A stretch of DNA of 64,000 nt from the NCBI GenBank assembly GCA_902598305.1, contig CACKBL010000005.1:1-64000 (forward strand). Reading direction: 5' to 3'. Source of the DNA: an uncultured Bacteroidota bacterium (GTDB lineage: Bacteria; Bacteroidota; Bacteroidia; Flavobacteriales; Flavobacteriaceae). Made by a program: the position numbers and the translations under genes. This document shows positions 18,715 to 28,600 of the stretch, in pieces (positions within the stretch are counted from its first letter, which is position 1; each line of letters opens with the position of its first letter). The notes beneath the pieces were generated by a model. The model ran no database searches. It was not told the origin of the DNA and was given only the letters and a program-made list of their open reading frames with translations.

Positions 18715-19488
18715 ATGAAAATAAAATTTGAGAAATACGAATCGGGAGGAAATGACTTTGTGTTAATAGATGACAGAAATAATTTATATGATTTAAATTC
18801 AGATAAAATAAAAACAATTTGTGACAGGAATTTTGGAATTGGATCTGATGGATTAATTATTCTGAAGAAATCTAAAATTGCAGATTTTAAAATGATTTAT
18901 TACAATTCGAATGGTCAAACGAGCTCATTGTGCGGTAATGGAACTAGGTGCCTTTTTTCTTTTTCATTAAGTTTAGGCATTAATAAAAAAATAGCAAAAA
19001 TTGAAACATCTGAAGGAATTTATACAGCAACAATTTCAAATAGAAATTTGGTGTCCTTAAAAATGAAAAATATTTATAACATCCATTTATTTGATAATAA
19101 AGCATATTTAAATTCTGGTTCTCCCCACCATGTTGAAATGATTGATGATTTAAATAAAATATCAGTTAAAAATTTGGGCTCATCAATTCGTTTTTCCAAT
19201 AGGTACTCTCCTGATGGTACAAATGTTAATTTTTTTAATAAAATAAACGATAAAAAATTTGAAATTAGAACATATGAACGTGGAGTTGAAGATGAAACCC
19301 TTTCGTGTGGGACAGGTGCTACTGCCGTTGCGATAGCAGCTCATGCAATGAGGTTAACAAATCAGAGTGAAATAATAATTAAAACTAAAGGGGGAGAATT
19401 AATTATTTCGTTTGAAACCTCAAAAAAAGGATATAAGAATATTTATCTCGAAGGACCTACAAGATTTGTTTTTAAAGGAGAATACTAA
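18715..19488 (+). CDS. dapF: Diaminopimelate epimerase
   Basis: Converts LL- to meso-diaminopimelate for lysine and peptidoglycan synthesis. Both catalytic cysteines are present: SLCGNGTRC near residues 70-78 and TLSCGTGATAVA near 199-210. Starts MKIKFEKYESGGNDFVLIDD, as expected. Its 257-residue length is normal. It overlaps the GNAT gene at TAATG, starting a dapF-GNAT-mltG transcript. dapA from the same pathway is at 29115. Confidence 0.96.
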   Translation: MKIKFEKYESGGNDFVLIDDRNNLYDLNSDKIKTICDRNFGIGSDGLIILKKSKIADFKMIYYNSNGQTSSLCGNGTRCLFSFSLSLGINKKIAKIETSEGIYTATISNRNLVSLKMKNIYNIHLFDNKAYLNSGSPHHVEMIDDLNKISVKNLGSSIRFSNRYSPDGTNVNFFNKINDKKFEIRTYERGVEDETLSCGTGATAVAIAAHAMRLTNQSEIIIKTKGGELIISFETSKKGYKNIYLEGPTRFVFKGEY

Positions 19489-20006
19489 TGAGAGCGGACA
19501 AAATTTATCTTCGAGCCCTTGAACTAGACGATATAGAGTTTTTGTTTGAAATTGAGAATAATAGGGATTTTTGGGAAATATCTTATACGATACTTCCATT
19601 TTCAAAATATTATCTTGAAAAATATATCAAGGAATCGAATCATGACATTTTTTCAGAAAAACAGTTTCGTTTTGTTATAAGTATTGAAAATAAATATCCT
19701 GTCGGATTGATTGATTTATTTGATTTTGACCCGATTAATCACCGTGCTGGGATTGGTATAGTCATAAATAACACCCAAAGAAAAAAGGGTTATGCCATAA
19801 AATCAGTTAAATTAATTGAAGATTATTCAAGAAAAAATTTACAGATTCACCAATTATATGTCAATGTGAGGGTAGATAACCAAAATAGTTTGGATTTGTT
19901 TAAGAAGCTGGGTTACGTGGAAATCGGAATTAAAAAGGATTGGAATTATCTTGATGGTCAATATATAGATGAAGTGTTATTTCAGAAAATTTTGGGTAGT
20001 GAATAA
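19488..20006 (+). CDS. GNAT acetyltransferase (RimJ/RimL-like)
   Basis: A 172-residue GNAT-fold enzyme starting RADKIYLRALELDD, with the acetyl-CoA-binding region around GIGIVINNTQRKKGYAIKSVKLIEDY (about 84-109) and the conserved NQNSLDLFKKLGYVEIG (about 130-146). The target is unknown; RimJ/RimL-type enzymes acetylate N-termini or small amines. It lies between dapF and mltG with overlaps at both ends, which suggests a link to cell-wall metabolism only by position. Confidence 0.87.
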   Translation: MRADKIYLRALELDDIEFLFEIENNRDFWEISYTILPFSKYYLEKYIKESNHDIFSEKQFRFVISIENKYPVGLIDLFDFDPINHRAGIGIVINNTQRKKGYAIKSVKLIEDYSRKNLQIHQLYVNVRVDNQNSLDLFKKLGYVEIGIKKDWNYLDGQYIDEVLFQKILGSE

Positions 20007-21021
20007 TAAAAAATATCTTATTCTTTTATCTTTTTTTTTATTCTTTTTAGTTGTTATTTTTTGTTGGCTTTTTCTAGTGTCTAATATCTTAGTTGAAAAT
20101 AAAAAATTAGAATTTTATATTAAAAAAAACACATCTTTTACGGAATTTTTCAAAATTATAAGCCCTCATCTTAAATCTAAAACAAGTTTTAGACTAGCAT
20201 CTAAGTTGAAAAAGTTTGATAAAAATATAAAGCCAGGCAGATATATAATTGAAAAATCAATGAATAACCACCAACTTATAAATAACTTAAGAGTTAACAA
20301 CATTCCAGTCAACCTTACTTTTAACAACTTGGAAAGAATTGAAAATTTAGCGTCAGTTATATCAAACCAATTAGAAGTAGACAGTCTAGATCTGATTAAT
20401 CAACTTTTAAATGAAGAATTTCTAAAAAAAAATGGATTTAATTCAAATAACGCACTTTCAATGTACATCCCAAATTCATATGAACTGTTTTGGAATACAA
20501 GCTCTGTTAACTTTCAAAAAAGAATGTATAGGGAATACTTAAAATTTTGGAATGAGGAAAGACTTTCTAGAGCTAAAGAAATTAATTTAACGCCAATACA
20601 AGTTAGTATTCTGGCTTCAATAGTTAATAAAGAGTCATCTAAAAATATTGAAAGACCTGTCATTGCAGGAGTATATTTAAATCGGCTTAATAAAAAAATT
20701 AAACTTCAAGCGGATCCCACTGTTATTTATTCCATGAAGAAAAAAGAGAATAATTTTAAAAAGATTATTAAAAGAGTACTTTTTAAAGATTTAAATTTAA
20801 ATTCTGAATACAATACATATAGATATTTTGGTTTACCACCAGGTCCAATTTGCATGCCTGATATTTCTTCAATTGACGCAGTTTTAAATTATAAAAAACA
20901 TGACTATTTATATTTTGTCGCAAATCCAAATAAGCCAGGTTATCACTCATTTTCAAAAAACTTGAGAGATCACAATAATTACAGAAGGGTTTACTTAAAT
21001 TGGTTAAGAAAAAAAAAGTAG
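19999..21021 (+). CDS. mltG: Endolytic murein transglycosylase
   Basis: Cuts nascent glycan strands at the inner membrane and so sets their length. One N-terminal membrane anchor (about 5-27), a LysM-like segment, then the YceG catalytic domain with the key Glu in ILASIVNKESSKNIERP and GVYLNRLNKKIKLQADPTV after it, ending YLYFVANPNKPGYHSFSKNLRDHN. I place the start at GTG 19999, which overlaps the GNAT stop (GTGAATAA); an ATG at 19969 further inside GNAT is possible. It converges with the RsmI-like gene, 7 bases apart. Confidence 0.94.
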   Translation: MNNKKYLILLSFFLFFLVVIFCWLFLVSNILVENKKLEFYIKKNTSFTEFFKIISPHLKSKTSFRLASKLKKFDKNIKPGRYIIEKSMNNHQLINNLRVNNIPVNLTFNNLERIENLASVISNQLEVDSLDLINQLLNEEFLKKNGFNSNNALSMYIPNSYELFWNTSSVNFQKRMYREYLKFWNEERLSRAKEINLTPIQVSILASIVNKESSKNIERPVIAGVYLNRLNKKIKLQADPTVIYSMKKKENNFKKIIKRVLFKDLNLNSEYNTYRYFGLPPGPICMPDISSIDAVLNYKKHDYLYFVANPNKPGYHSFSKNLRDHNNYRRVYLNWLRKKK

Positions 21022-21028
21022 GATTATA

Positions 21029-21745
21029 TTATTTAATACCAATCAAAAATACAGTTGGTTTTTTATCGAGATTTATTTTTTCTTTTTTCCAATCACGAAT
21101 TGGTAAACTAATAATTTTTTCTTCTTTTGAATCCAAGCATGATGCAACTGAAAGTTGAGTATTTGGAGATAATACTTTTTTCATTAAAGCTAAAAGTTGA
21201 TTGTTTCTATATGGCGTTTCAATAAAAATTTGAGTTTCATAATATTTTATAGATTTTTTTTCTAAATATTTTAATTGTTTTGTTCTTTCTTTAATATTTA
21301 TTGGTAGATAACCAGTAAATGTAAATTTTTGGCCATTCATTCCAGATGAGATTAATCCAAGTAAAATTGAGGATGGGCCAACTAGAGGTTTGACGTTGAT
21401 TTTTAAAATATGCGCTGAGTTTATTACTGAGGCACCAGGGTCTGCAATAACAGGATTTCCCGAATCTGACATTAGTCCCATGTTTTCTCCTTTTTTTAGT
21501 GGATTCAAATAATTTTCAACATCTAAATAGTTTTTATTTTTATTTATTTGAATAAAAAACAAATCATCTTGATTTTTTTCGGGTAAAATTTTTTTTATAA
21601 ATCTTCTTGATTTTTTTTCACTTTCTACAATGAAATATCTTATTTCATTTATAATTCTCAAGTTATAACTAGATATATGCTCTAAGCTATCATTATTTCC
21701 TATAAAACTTGGTATTATGTAAAGTGTTGATTTTTTTATTTCCAA
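21029..21745 (-). CDS. RsmI-family SAM-dependent methyltransferase
   Basis: A tetrapyrrole-methylase-fold enzyme (238 residues) related to RsmI, which 2'-O-methylates C1402 of 16S rRNA. LMSDSGNPVIADPGASVINSAH near 91-112 and VGPSSILLGLISSGM near 121-135 are family motifs. It lacks the usual RsmI N-terminus, so the exact rRNA target is uncertain. The start is TTG inside the end of the phosphatase gene (10-base overlap), implying translational coupling. Third gene of a dnaA-led cluster. Confidence 0.85.
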   Translation of the reverse strand: MEIKKSTLYIIPSFIGNNDSLEHISSYNLRIINEIRYFIVESEKKSRRFIKKILPEKNQDDLFFIQINKNKNYLDVENYLNPLKKGENMGLMSDSGNPVIADPGASVINSAHILKINVKPLVGPSSILLGLISSGMNGQKFTFTGYLPINIKERTKQLKYLEKKSIKYYETQIFIETPYRNNQLLALMKKVLSPNTQLSVASCLDSKEEKIISLPIRDWKKEKINLDKKPTVFLIGIK

Positions 21746-22179
21746 TTATCTATTACTCTTTTGCAACCTTGATAGATTTTATCGTAGACTATCTCAAATC
21801 CTTCATCATTGCCATAGTAAGGGTCTTCTATCTCAAAGGGATCGTTTAAAAGTTGGACGACCGAATTCACTTTATGATATGATATAAGGTCTTTAATATC
21901 ATAAAAATTTTGTTTGTCCATCACAAAAATGTAATCAAAATTGTTAAAATCTTTTACTTTAATTTGCCTTGCTTTTTGAGTACTAATATCAACTCCATTT
22001 TTTTGTGCTACGTAGATACTTCTTTTGTCAGGGGGATACCCAGCATGGTAATTTGCAACACCAGCAGAATCTACTTTTACATTAAATTTTTTAGACATAT
22101 TCTCAAAAACACCTTGAGCAAGAGGTGACCTGCAAATGTTTCCTAAACACACCATAAGCACATCTCCAGGTTTGTGCAT
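21736..22179 (-). CDS. Low-molecular-weight protein-tyrosine phosphatase
   Basis: A 147-residue cysteine phosphatase. The P-loop VCLGNICRSP (C-x5-R-S) is at about 10-19 and the catalytic acid is in LNDPFEIEDPYYG near 110-122. Such enzymes dephosphorylate protein tyrosine or arginine; the substrate is unknown. It starts 1 base after dnaA stops and overlaps the methyltransferase. Confidence 0.93.
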   Translation of the reverse strand: MHKPGDVLMVCLGNICRSPLAQGVFENMSKKFNVKVDSAGVANYHAGYPPDKRSIYVAQKNGVDISTQKARQIKVKDFNNFDYIFVMDKQNFYDIKDLISYHKVNSVVQLLNDPFEIEDPYYGNDEGFEIVYDKIYQGCKRVIDNWK

Positions 22180-22180
22180 A

Positions 22181-23608
22181 TCAAAGAGTTAGTTTTTTAT
22201 TTAAATCTTCGACATATTTTCTGAATTGCTTGTCTGTAAAGGATAAATTATCTACCGTTTTACAGGCATGTAAAACAGTAGCATGATCCCTTTTACCGAT
22301 TTGACTTCCTATGCTTGCAAGTGAAGCTTTAGTAAATTTTTTCGCAAAATACATAGCTAATTGTCTTGCTTGAACTATGTGTCTCTTTCTAGTTTTTGAC
22401 TGAAGGGTTTCCACATCCATTTGAAAATATTCCGAAACTACTTTCTGAATATAGTCAATGCTAACCTCTCTTTTGGTGTTTTTAACAAACTTATCTACAA
22501 TTTCTTTTGCTAATTCAATTGTTACTTCAAGTTTGTTAAATGAAGATTGTGCTATTAATGAAATTATGGCACCTTCTAGTTCCCTAATATTACTTTTTAT
22601 ATTTTTTGCTATGTAATCAACAATATCATCGTCAATAACAACGCCATCTCTGTATAGCTTGTTTTTGAGTATAGAAAACCTTGTTTCATAATTTGGTTGT
22701 TGCAATTCAGCAGACAAACCCCATTTGAATCTTGATAGAAGTCTTTGTTCAATATCTTGCATATCCACTGGAGCTTTGTCAGATGTAATAATTACTTGTT
22801 TTCCGTTTTGGTGGAGATGATTAAAAATGTGAAAAAAAACATCTTGTGTACCCGATTTACCCGACAAAAATTGAACATCATCTATTATTAGTATGTCAAT
22901 TATCTGGTAGAAGTGAATGAAGTCATTTCTTGTATTCTTTTTTACTGATTCAATGTATTGCTGTGTAAACTTCTCTGCAGAAATATATAGAACAGTCTTT
23001 TCAGGAAACTTTTCTTTAATTTTTACACCTATCGCGTGTGCTAAATGAGTTTTCCCTAAACCAACATTTCCAAAAATTAATAATGGATTAAAGGAAGTAC
23101 CACCTGGTTTGTTGGCAACGGCAATCCCGGCGGATCTAGCTAACCTGTTTGAATCACCTTCTAAAAAGTTTTGAAAATTATAATTAGGGTTCAATTGAGA
23201 TTCAATATTGAGATTTCTGATTCCAGGGATTACAAAAGGATTCTTAAGTTGACCATTTAGACTATTTAATGGGGCATCAACCTGCTGAGATTGAAAATTC
23301 TCTTGTTGGTTACTTGGAATACTTTCGGTAAACGGTTTTTTATTTCCATAAGTATTTTCCATTTTAATCACATAGACAAGACGAGCGGCTTCACCTAATT
23401 CTTTAGTTAGAGCAATTTTTAAAAGTTTAATGTAGTGCTCTTCCAACCATTCATAAAAAAATTTACTTGGAACCTGAATACTTAAGGCATTGTCATTTAA
23501 TTTCAAAGGTTTGATCGGTTCAAACCATGTTTTATATGCTTGAGGCTGAATATTGTCTTTGATAAAACTTAGACAATTATTCCAGGAAGATTCAGCAGTT
23601 TTATGCAT
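22181..23608 (-). CDS. dnaA: Chromosomal replication initiator DnaA
   Basis: Binds DnaA boxes and opens the origin (475 residues). Domain I spans about 1-80 (WFEPIKPLKL), a glutamine/asparagine-rich linker follows, then AAA+ with Walker A FGNVGLGKTHLAHA near 178-191 and Walker B IIDDVQFLSG near 240-249. Domain IV ends with the DNA-binding IGKRDHATVLHACKTV near 437-453. The 130-base region upstream (23609-23738) is A/T-rich but has no DnaA box, so it is not evidently the origin. Confidence 0.98.
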   Translation of the reverse strand: MHKTAESSWNNCLSFIKDNIQPQAYKTWFEPIKPLKLNDNALSIQVPSKFFYEWLEEHYIKLLKIALTKELGEAARLVYVIKMENTYGNKKPFTESIPSNQQENFQSQQVDAPLNSLNGQLKNPFVIPGIRNLNIESQLNPNYNFQNFLEGDSNRLARSAGIAVANKPGGTSFNPLLIFGNVGLGKTHLAHAIGVKIKEKFPEKTVLYISAEKFTQQYIESVKKNTRNDFIHFYQIIDILIIDDVQFLSGKSGTQDVFFHIFNHLHQNGKQVIITSDKAPVDMQDIEQRLLSRFKWGLSAELQQPNYETRFSILKNKLYRDGVVIDDDIVDYIAKNIKSNIRELEGAIISLIAQSSFNKLEVTIELAKEIVDKFVKNTKREVSIDYIQKVVSEYFQMDVETLQSKTRKRHIVQARQLAMYFAKKFTKASLASIGSQIGKRDHATVLHACKTVDNLSFTDKQFRKYVEDLNKKLTL

Positions 23609-23738
23609 TTAAATAACTATATAGTTTTCTTTTTAATATTGTTTTGGATATTTCATTTTAGATAAATCAAATATGCTAAAAAAAAAATAAAAAAAAACAT
23701 CTTTTGGTATTGATTTTAAACTTTTTTTTTTAGAAATT

Positions 23739-24179
23739 ATGAGCATATCATTTTTCAGTATTTTGAAATTTCAATTTGAATCATCAACTTTAAAAGTTAG
23801 GTATTGTGAAACTGACCAAATGGGGTTTGTTCATCACAGTAACTACTTAAAATATTTTGAAGTTGCTAGGCTAGAATGGCTTGATAAACTTGGGATATCA
23901 TATAAAAAGATGGAAGAAGACGGTGTATTATTACCTGTTATTTATACAGAAATAAAATATTTGTTTCCATTAAAATTCGACGACATTTTTGTTGTCAAAG
24001 TTGGAATTGATAAAATACCTCTGTCAAGATTAGTTTTAAACTACCAGATTGATAATCATGAAAATAAAAAAATTTGTTTTGGACGTGTTCACCTAGCATT
24101 TTTAAATTCAAAAAAGCATAAGCCAATGAGAGCACCTGATAAATTTACTTTAGTATTCAAAAAAAATTATGAGTTATAA
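23739..24179 (+). CDS. Acyl-CoA thioesterase (YbgC/4HBT hot-dog fold)
   Basis: A hot-dog-fold thioesterase of 146 residues. The signature RYCETDQMGFVHHSNYLKYFEVARLEWL is at about 21-48, with the catalytic Asp in ETDQMG. YbgC/FadM-type enzymes hydrolyse short or long acyl-CoA; the chain length is unknown here. The first 15 or so residues (MSISFFSILKFQFES) look non-conserved, so the start may be later. The gene overlaps the convergent ribD by 13 bases. Confidence 0.88.
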   Translation: MSISFFSILKFQFESSTLKVRYCETDQMGFVHHSNYLKYFEVARLEWLDKLGISYKKMEEDGVLLPVIYTEIKYLFPLKFDDIFVVKVGIDKIPLSRLVLNYQIDNHENKKICFGRVHLAFLNSKKHKPMRAPDKFTLVFKKNYEL

Positions 24180-25177
24180 ATTTTAATTTTTTTTTCTGTA
24201 ATATTTTTTGGAAGTAAAGGAGCTCTAGTCCCAGAAATTAATTTTTTAGAAGTTTTGAAAATTCTGATTTCATCAAAAATCTCTTGATTTATAAATTCTT
24301 GAATTGTAAAACTTCCACCTTCAACTAAAATTGATGAAATTTGTTTATTGTATAAAAATTTTATTGCTTTTTTTAAAAAAAGATTTTTGTTATTGTTTTT
24401 TTTAACATTCAATTTCTTGTTCGTTATATGTATAAAATTTTTTGATTTAAAAATATCAGAATTTTTGTCCGCTCGGTCATTAGGATCAAATATAATTTTC
24501 ACAGGACTTCTACCCGGTAGATGTCTATTCGTAAGTTTTGGATTATCATCTATCAAAGTTTGGACACCAACAAGAATGGACTCTTCTTCTTTTCTCCACT
24601 TGTGGACTAAAACCCTATCTTTCATTGAAGTTAAATAATTTACCTTACCCCTGTTACTAGACTTTTTTTCAGGACTAATAAAGCCATCTTTTGATTCTGC
24701 CCACTTTAATATTATATACGGTCTTTTTTTTTCATGAAAACAAAAAAATCTTTTATTTAAATCTCTAGCTTGATTCTCACAAACCCCAAAAGTCACATTT
24801 ATACCACTTTCTATAAGTCTTTTTATACCTTTTCCATTAACATGAATATTTGGATCTAGGCAACCAATGACAACATTTTTAATTCCACTCTCAATAATTA
24901 GACTTGTGCAGGGGGGTGTCTTTCCTTGATGATTACATGGTTCAAGATTTACATAAAGAGTGGATTTTTTTAATTCTTCATTTTCTTTTATTTTTTTTAT
25001 TGCCATGACTTCAGCATGATCTTTCCCAGCTTTTTTGTGCCAACCTTCTGAAATTATTTTTTGATTGTATACTATAACGCATCCAACAAGAGGATTTGGG
25101 TAAGTGTATCCTTGACTTTTGATTGCTAAATCAAAGCATCTGTGCATAAATTTTTTATGATTTTTATGATTTTCCAA
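24167..25177 (-). CDS. ribD: Bifunctional riboflavin biosynthesis deaminase/reductase
   Basis: Deaminates and then reduces the pyrimidine intermediate in riboflavin synthesis (336 residues). The deaminase domain has DHAEVMAIKKI (about 48-58) and NLEPCNHQGKTPPC (about 76-89), the zinc site. The C-terminal reductase domain begins at RPYIILKWAESKDG (about 151) and includes the NADPH-binding SILVEGGSF. The start is TTG at 25177 by length comparison with relatives; ATG at 25147 is the alternative. No other rib gene is nearby. Confidence 0.94.
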   Translation of the reverse strand: MENHKNHKKFMHRCFDLAIKSQGYTYPNPLVGCVIVYNQKIISEGWHKKAGKDHAEVMAIKKIKENEELKKSTLYVNLEPCNHQGKTPPCTSLIIESGIKNVVIGCLDPNIHVNGKGIKRLIESGINVTFGVCENQARDLNKRFFCFHEKKRPYIILKWAESKDGFISPEKKSSNRGKVNYLTSMKDRVLVHKWRKEEESILVGVQTLIDDNPKLTNRHLPGRSPVKIIFDPNDRADKNSDIFKSKNFIHITNKKLNVKKNNNKNLFLKKAIKFLYNKQISSILVEGGSFTIQEFINQEIFDEIRIFKTSKKLISGTRAPLLPKNITEKKIKIYNS

Positions 25178-25198
25178 TCCTTATATTTAGCTTTAAAA

Positions 25199-25206
25199 CA
25201 AAGATA
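25199..25206 (-). promoter_or_regulatory. ribD -7 element (TAtcTTTG)
   Basis: On the minus strand TATCTTTG fits TAnnTTTG exactly. A TTG (25233-25231) lies 24 bases further up, slightly beyond the usual spacing. The transcript would begin about 18 bases before the TTG start of ribD. Confidence 0.45.
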
Positions 25207-25223
25207 ATTTATTAAAATAATTA

Positions 25224-25706
25224 ATGTTTACAATAAGGCAAATTTGTAAGAAAGATAATTTAAGTCTAAGTGAAGTAATACGAAAAGTTTTGATTGAAAT
25301 CGGAGTTCCAAAAAGAGGAACTGCCTTTTCTGATTTAGAAGTTGACTTTATGTTTGAAGCTTATAATAAGAAAAGGTCAATTTATTATGTAGTTGAAAAT
25401 GATGGAAAAATTTATGGAGGAGCAGGAATATCTCATTTAAATGAAGCTGATTATAATATTTGTGAATTGCAAAAAATGTATTTCCTTCCTTCAATTAGAG
25501 GTAAAGGTTTAGGTAATCAAATGATTGAAAAGTGTCTGGATTTTGCATTAGATAATAAATTTAAATATTGTTATATTGAAACCCTACCTTACATGAAAGC
25601 TGCACAAAAACTATATCTCAAAAAAGGATTTTCTTACATTGAAGGTCCTATCGGGAATACTGGTCACACTTCATGCAATGTCTGGCTTCTTAAAAAACTC
25701 AAATGA
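25224..25706 (+). CDS. GNAT N-acetyltransferase
   Basis: A 160-residue GNAT protein. The acetyl-CoA-binding motif LQKMYFLPSIRGKGLGNQMIEKCLDFA lies at about 85-111 and the C-terminal motif AAQKLYLKKGFSYIEGP at about 129-145. The substrate is unknown. It overlaps prmC at ATGA, so gnat-prmC-ligA form one transcript. Confidence 0.88.
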   Translation: MFTIRQICKKDNLSLSEVIRKVLIEIGVPKRGTAFSDLEVDFMFEAYNKKRSIYYVVENDGKIYGGAGISHLNEADYNICELQKMYFLPSIRGKGLGNQMIEKCLDFALDNKFKYCYIETLPYMKAAQKLYLKKGFSYIEGPIGNTGHTSCNVWLLKKLK

Positions 25707-26542
25707 CAATAGGTGAATTTAATTTAAAGTTTCGTTCCGATTTAACTGATTTATATTCAGCTCAGGAAGTTTCCTCATTGTTCAAAATTGTTTTGGAAGA
25801 ATTACTCTCTTTTGACATAACTAAATTTTATTTAAAACCTAATTATAAATTAACCAATACCGAATTAGAAAAAATAAACAAGTTCACAAGTGAATTAAAG
25901 AAAGGTAAGCCCTATCAATATATTATTGGTGAAACAACATTTTGCAATTGGAAATTTTACGTTAATGAAAGTGTTTTAATACCTAGGGTAGAGACGGAAG
26001 GTCTTGTAGATTGGGTTTTGAGTGATAACAAGGATTCAAAAGTGACCATGATTGATTTTTGTTCTGGAAGTGGTTGTATCGCAATTACTATTAAGATGAA
26101 AAGAAAAAACTGGGATATTATTGCTTTGGAAAAAAGCAAAAAGGCTATTGAAGTAGCTAAGCGAAATTCACGGAGGTATTCGGTAAATATTAATTATTTA
26201 CATGCTGATGTTTTTTCATGGAATAAATATGATGAAATTGATATTATGATATCAAACCCTCCTTACATATTAGATAGTCAAAAAAAATTCATGAAAGAAA
26301 ATGTTTTAAATTTTGAACCAAAAAAATCAATTTTTGTTTCAGATGAAAATCCTTTGATTTTTTATAAGAGGATTTTTGATATTTCAAAAATAAAATTGAA
26401 AGCTGGAGGTCGTATATATTTTGAAATAAATCCTAAATTTAAAAATCAATTAATATCCCTTTCAAAAAAATACCAATTTTTTAATTACGAATTGAAAAAA
26501 GATATTTTTAAAAGAAATAGATATATTAAGTTTCAGAAATGA
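25703..26542 (+). CDS. prmC: Release-factor glutamine methyltransferase
   Basis: Methylates the GGQ glutamine of RF1/RF2 to speed termination (279 residues). The helical N-terminal domain is followed by a Rossmann methyltransferase with MIDFCSGSGCIAI near 115-127 and the catalytic MISNPPYI near 183-190. The motif PYQYIIGETTFCNWKFYVNESVLIPRVETEG near 72-102 is typical. It overlaps ligA by 4 bases. Confidence 0.95.
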   Translation: MTIGEFNLKFRSDLTDLYSAQEVSSLFKIVLEELLSFDITKFYLKPNYKLTNTELEKINKFTSELKKGKPYQYIIGETTFCNWKFYVNESVLIPRVETEGLVDWVLSDNKDSKVTMIDFCSGSGCIAITIKMKRKNWDIIALEKSKKAIEVAKRNSRRYSVNINYLHADVFSWNKYDEIDIMISNPPYILDSQKKFMKENVLNFEPKKSIFVSDENPLIFYKRIFDISKIKLKAGGRIYFEINPKFKNQLISLSKKYQFFNYELKKDIFKRNRYIKFQK

Positions 26543-28530
26543 ACCAAGAAGATCGTATAAAAAGGTTAAGGAAAAAACTACATATCTATAATAACGCATA
26601 CTACAACGAAGACGAGAGTTTGATTTCTGACTTTGAATTTGATATGCTTCTGAAAGAATTAGAGGAGTTAGAAAAAAAATACCCTCAGTTTTATGACGAA
26701 AATTCACCAACCGTTAGAATAGGAGGAGAGGTTACTAAAAAATTTCAGAGTTTTAATCACAACTATCCAATGTATTCTTTAGCAAATACTTATTCGAAAG
26801 ATGAAATTAAAGAATGGATTAGAAGAATTGAAAAAAAATACGGTCAGAATATAAATGACTTTAATTGTGAATTAAAATTTGATGGTGCATCTATAAATCT
26901 ATATTATGAAAAAGGCAAATTAGTGAGAGCGCTAACTAGAGGAGATGGTATTAAAGGGGACGATGTAACATCAAATATCAAAACAATCAAAAATATACCT
27001 TTGATTTTAAATGGGGCATATCCAGAAAAGTTTGAAATTAGAGGAGAAGTGATTTTACCAATAGATAGTTTTAATTATCTTAACAGTAAAAGAAAAGAGG
27101 AAGGACTTCCTCTATTTAGAAATCCCAGAAATACTGCTTCAGGTTCATTAAAACTTCAAGATAGCAGAGAGGTTGCAGTACGAAGACTAAAGTGTTTTTT
27201 TTATTCAGTTGTTGGTGAAAATTCATTTTTATTTCATTCTGAGTTATTAAAAAAATCAAGACAATGGGGATTTTTTATTCCTGAAACCATGAAAAGAGTA
27301 AATTCAGTAGATGAAATATTTCATTTTATCGATTTTTGGGAAAATAAGAAGACGGAATTACCCTATGAAATAGATGGTATTGTAATTAAAGTAAATTCCA
27401 TTAAAGTTCAAAATGAGTTAGATTTTACATCAAAAGTGCCAAGATGGGCTATTTCATATAAATATAAAGCAGAAAGACAAAGCACAAGACTTCTATCCGT
27501 AACATATCAAGTTGGAAGAACTGGGGCCGTAACACCAGTAGCAAATTTTGAGCCTATTAATCTTTCGGGCACTATTGTTAAAAGAGCAACCTTGCATAAT
27601 TCAGATCAGATAGAAAAACTTTCTCTTAGAATAGGTGACTATGTATATGTTGAAAAAGGTGGAGAAATAATTCCAAAAATTGTTGGAATTGATCAACTTA
27701 GAAGAGGGAATTTTGATGATTTAATAAAATTTATTACTTATTGTCCTGATTGTGGTTCGAAACTAAAAAAAATACAAGGTGAGGCACAACATTATTGTAA
27801 AAATGAAAATGAATGTAAAACTCAGATAATAGGAAAAATTCAGCACTTTGTATCTCGAAAAGCCATGAATATTGAAGGTTTTGGAAGTGAAAGAGTAGTC
27901 TTACTTTTTAATAATGGCGTCATTAATAATATCGCTGAAATATACAAAATAGAAATCGAAGACTTAGTTAGTTTGGAAGGTATGGCAGAAAAATCTGCAA
28001 TAAATTTAATAAAATCCATAAAGCAGTCTAAAAAACAGCCTTTTCAAAAAGTTCTTTTTTCAATTGGAATTAGGCATGTCGGAGAAACAGTCGCTTCAAA
28101 ATTAGCCAATCACTTTGGCTCTATTGAGAATCTAATTAACTCTAGTTATGATGATTTAATCTCGGTCGAGGAAATAGGAGAAAAAATTATTAATAGTATA
28201 ATTAATTATTTTAATAATTCTCAAAACTTATTAATTATAGAAAAACTTTTAAAAGTGGGTCTTAATTTCAAGACAGTTGAAAATAATAAAAAATCTAATA
28301 TTTTAAATGGTAAAAATATCGTGATATCTGGCACATTTGAAAATTTGTCAAGAGAAAAAATCAAACAATTGATTTTAGAAAATGGAGGGAATCTATCATC
28401 TGCTGTTAACTCTAAGACAAAAATTATAATCGGAGGACAGTCAATCGGACCATCAAAAAAAAAGAAGGCTGAGATTTTAAAAATACCAATTATTAGTGAA
28501 AAAGACTTTTTAGAAATGTTAGACACATAA
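26539..28530 (+). CDS. ligA: NAD-dependent DNA ligase
   Basis: Seals nicks in replication and repair (663 residues). The NAD-binding Ia domain is at about 1-70, the adenylated Lys sits in CELKFDGASINLYYE near 113-127, and the OB fold region has YQVGRTGAVTPVANFEP. The four-cysteine zinc finger runs CPDCGSKLKKIQGEAQHYC...C near 403-426. HhH repeats and a C-terminal BRCT domain (about 585-660) follow. The 70-base gap after it (28531-28600) holds a near-consensus TAggTTTT. Confidence 0.98.
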   Translation: MNQEDRIKRLRKKLHIYNNAYYNEDESLISDFEFDMLLKELEELEKKYPQFYDENSPTVRIGGEVTKKFQSFNHNYPMYSLANTYSKDEIKEWIRRIEKKYGQNINDFNCELKFDGASINLYYEKGKLVRALTRGDGIKGDDVTSNIKTIKNIPLILNGAYPEKFEIRGEVILPIDSFNYLNSKRKEEGLPLFRNPRNTASGSLKLQDSREVAVRRLKCFFYSVVGENSFLFHSELLKKSRQWGFFIPETMKRVNSVDEIFHFIDFWENKKTELPYEIDGIVIKVNSIKVQNELDFTSKVPRWAISYKYKAERQSTRLLSVTYQVGRTGAVTPVANFEPINLSGTIVKRATLHNSDQIEKLSLRIGDYVYVEKGGEIIPKIVGIDQLRRGNFDDLIKFITYCPDCGSKLKKIQGEAQHYCKNENECKTQIIGKIQHFVSRKAMNIEGFGSERVVLLFNNGVINNIAEIYKIEIEDLVSLEGMAEKSAINLIKSIKQSKKQPFQKVLFSIGIRHVGETVASKLANHFGSIENLINSSYDDLISVEEIGEKIINSIINYFNNSQNLLIIEKLLKVGLNFKTVENNKKSNILNGKNIVISGTFENLSREKIKQLILENGGNLSSAVNSKTKIIIGGQSIGPSKKKKAEILKIPIISEKDFLEMLDT

Positions 28531-28600
28531 CATACTAAATGAGTTTTGAAATAATTTGTAATTTATCTTTACTTGCAGTTTAGGTTTTGTAAATTTACTA

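Noticed and set aside
23609-23738. AT-rich region between dnaA and the thioesterase as replication origin
   Set aside because: No DnaA box (TTATNCACA-like) or repeat array is present; AT-richness alone is normal here.
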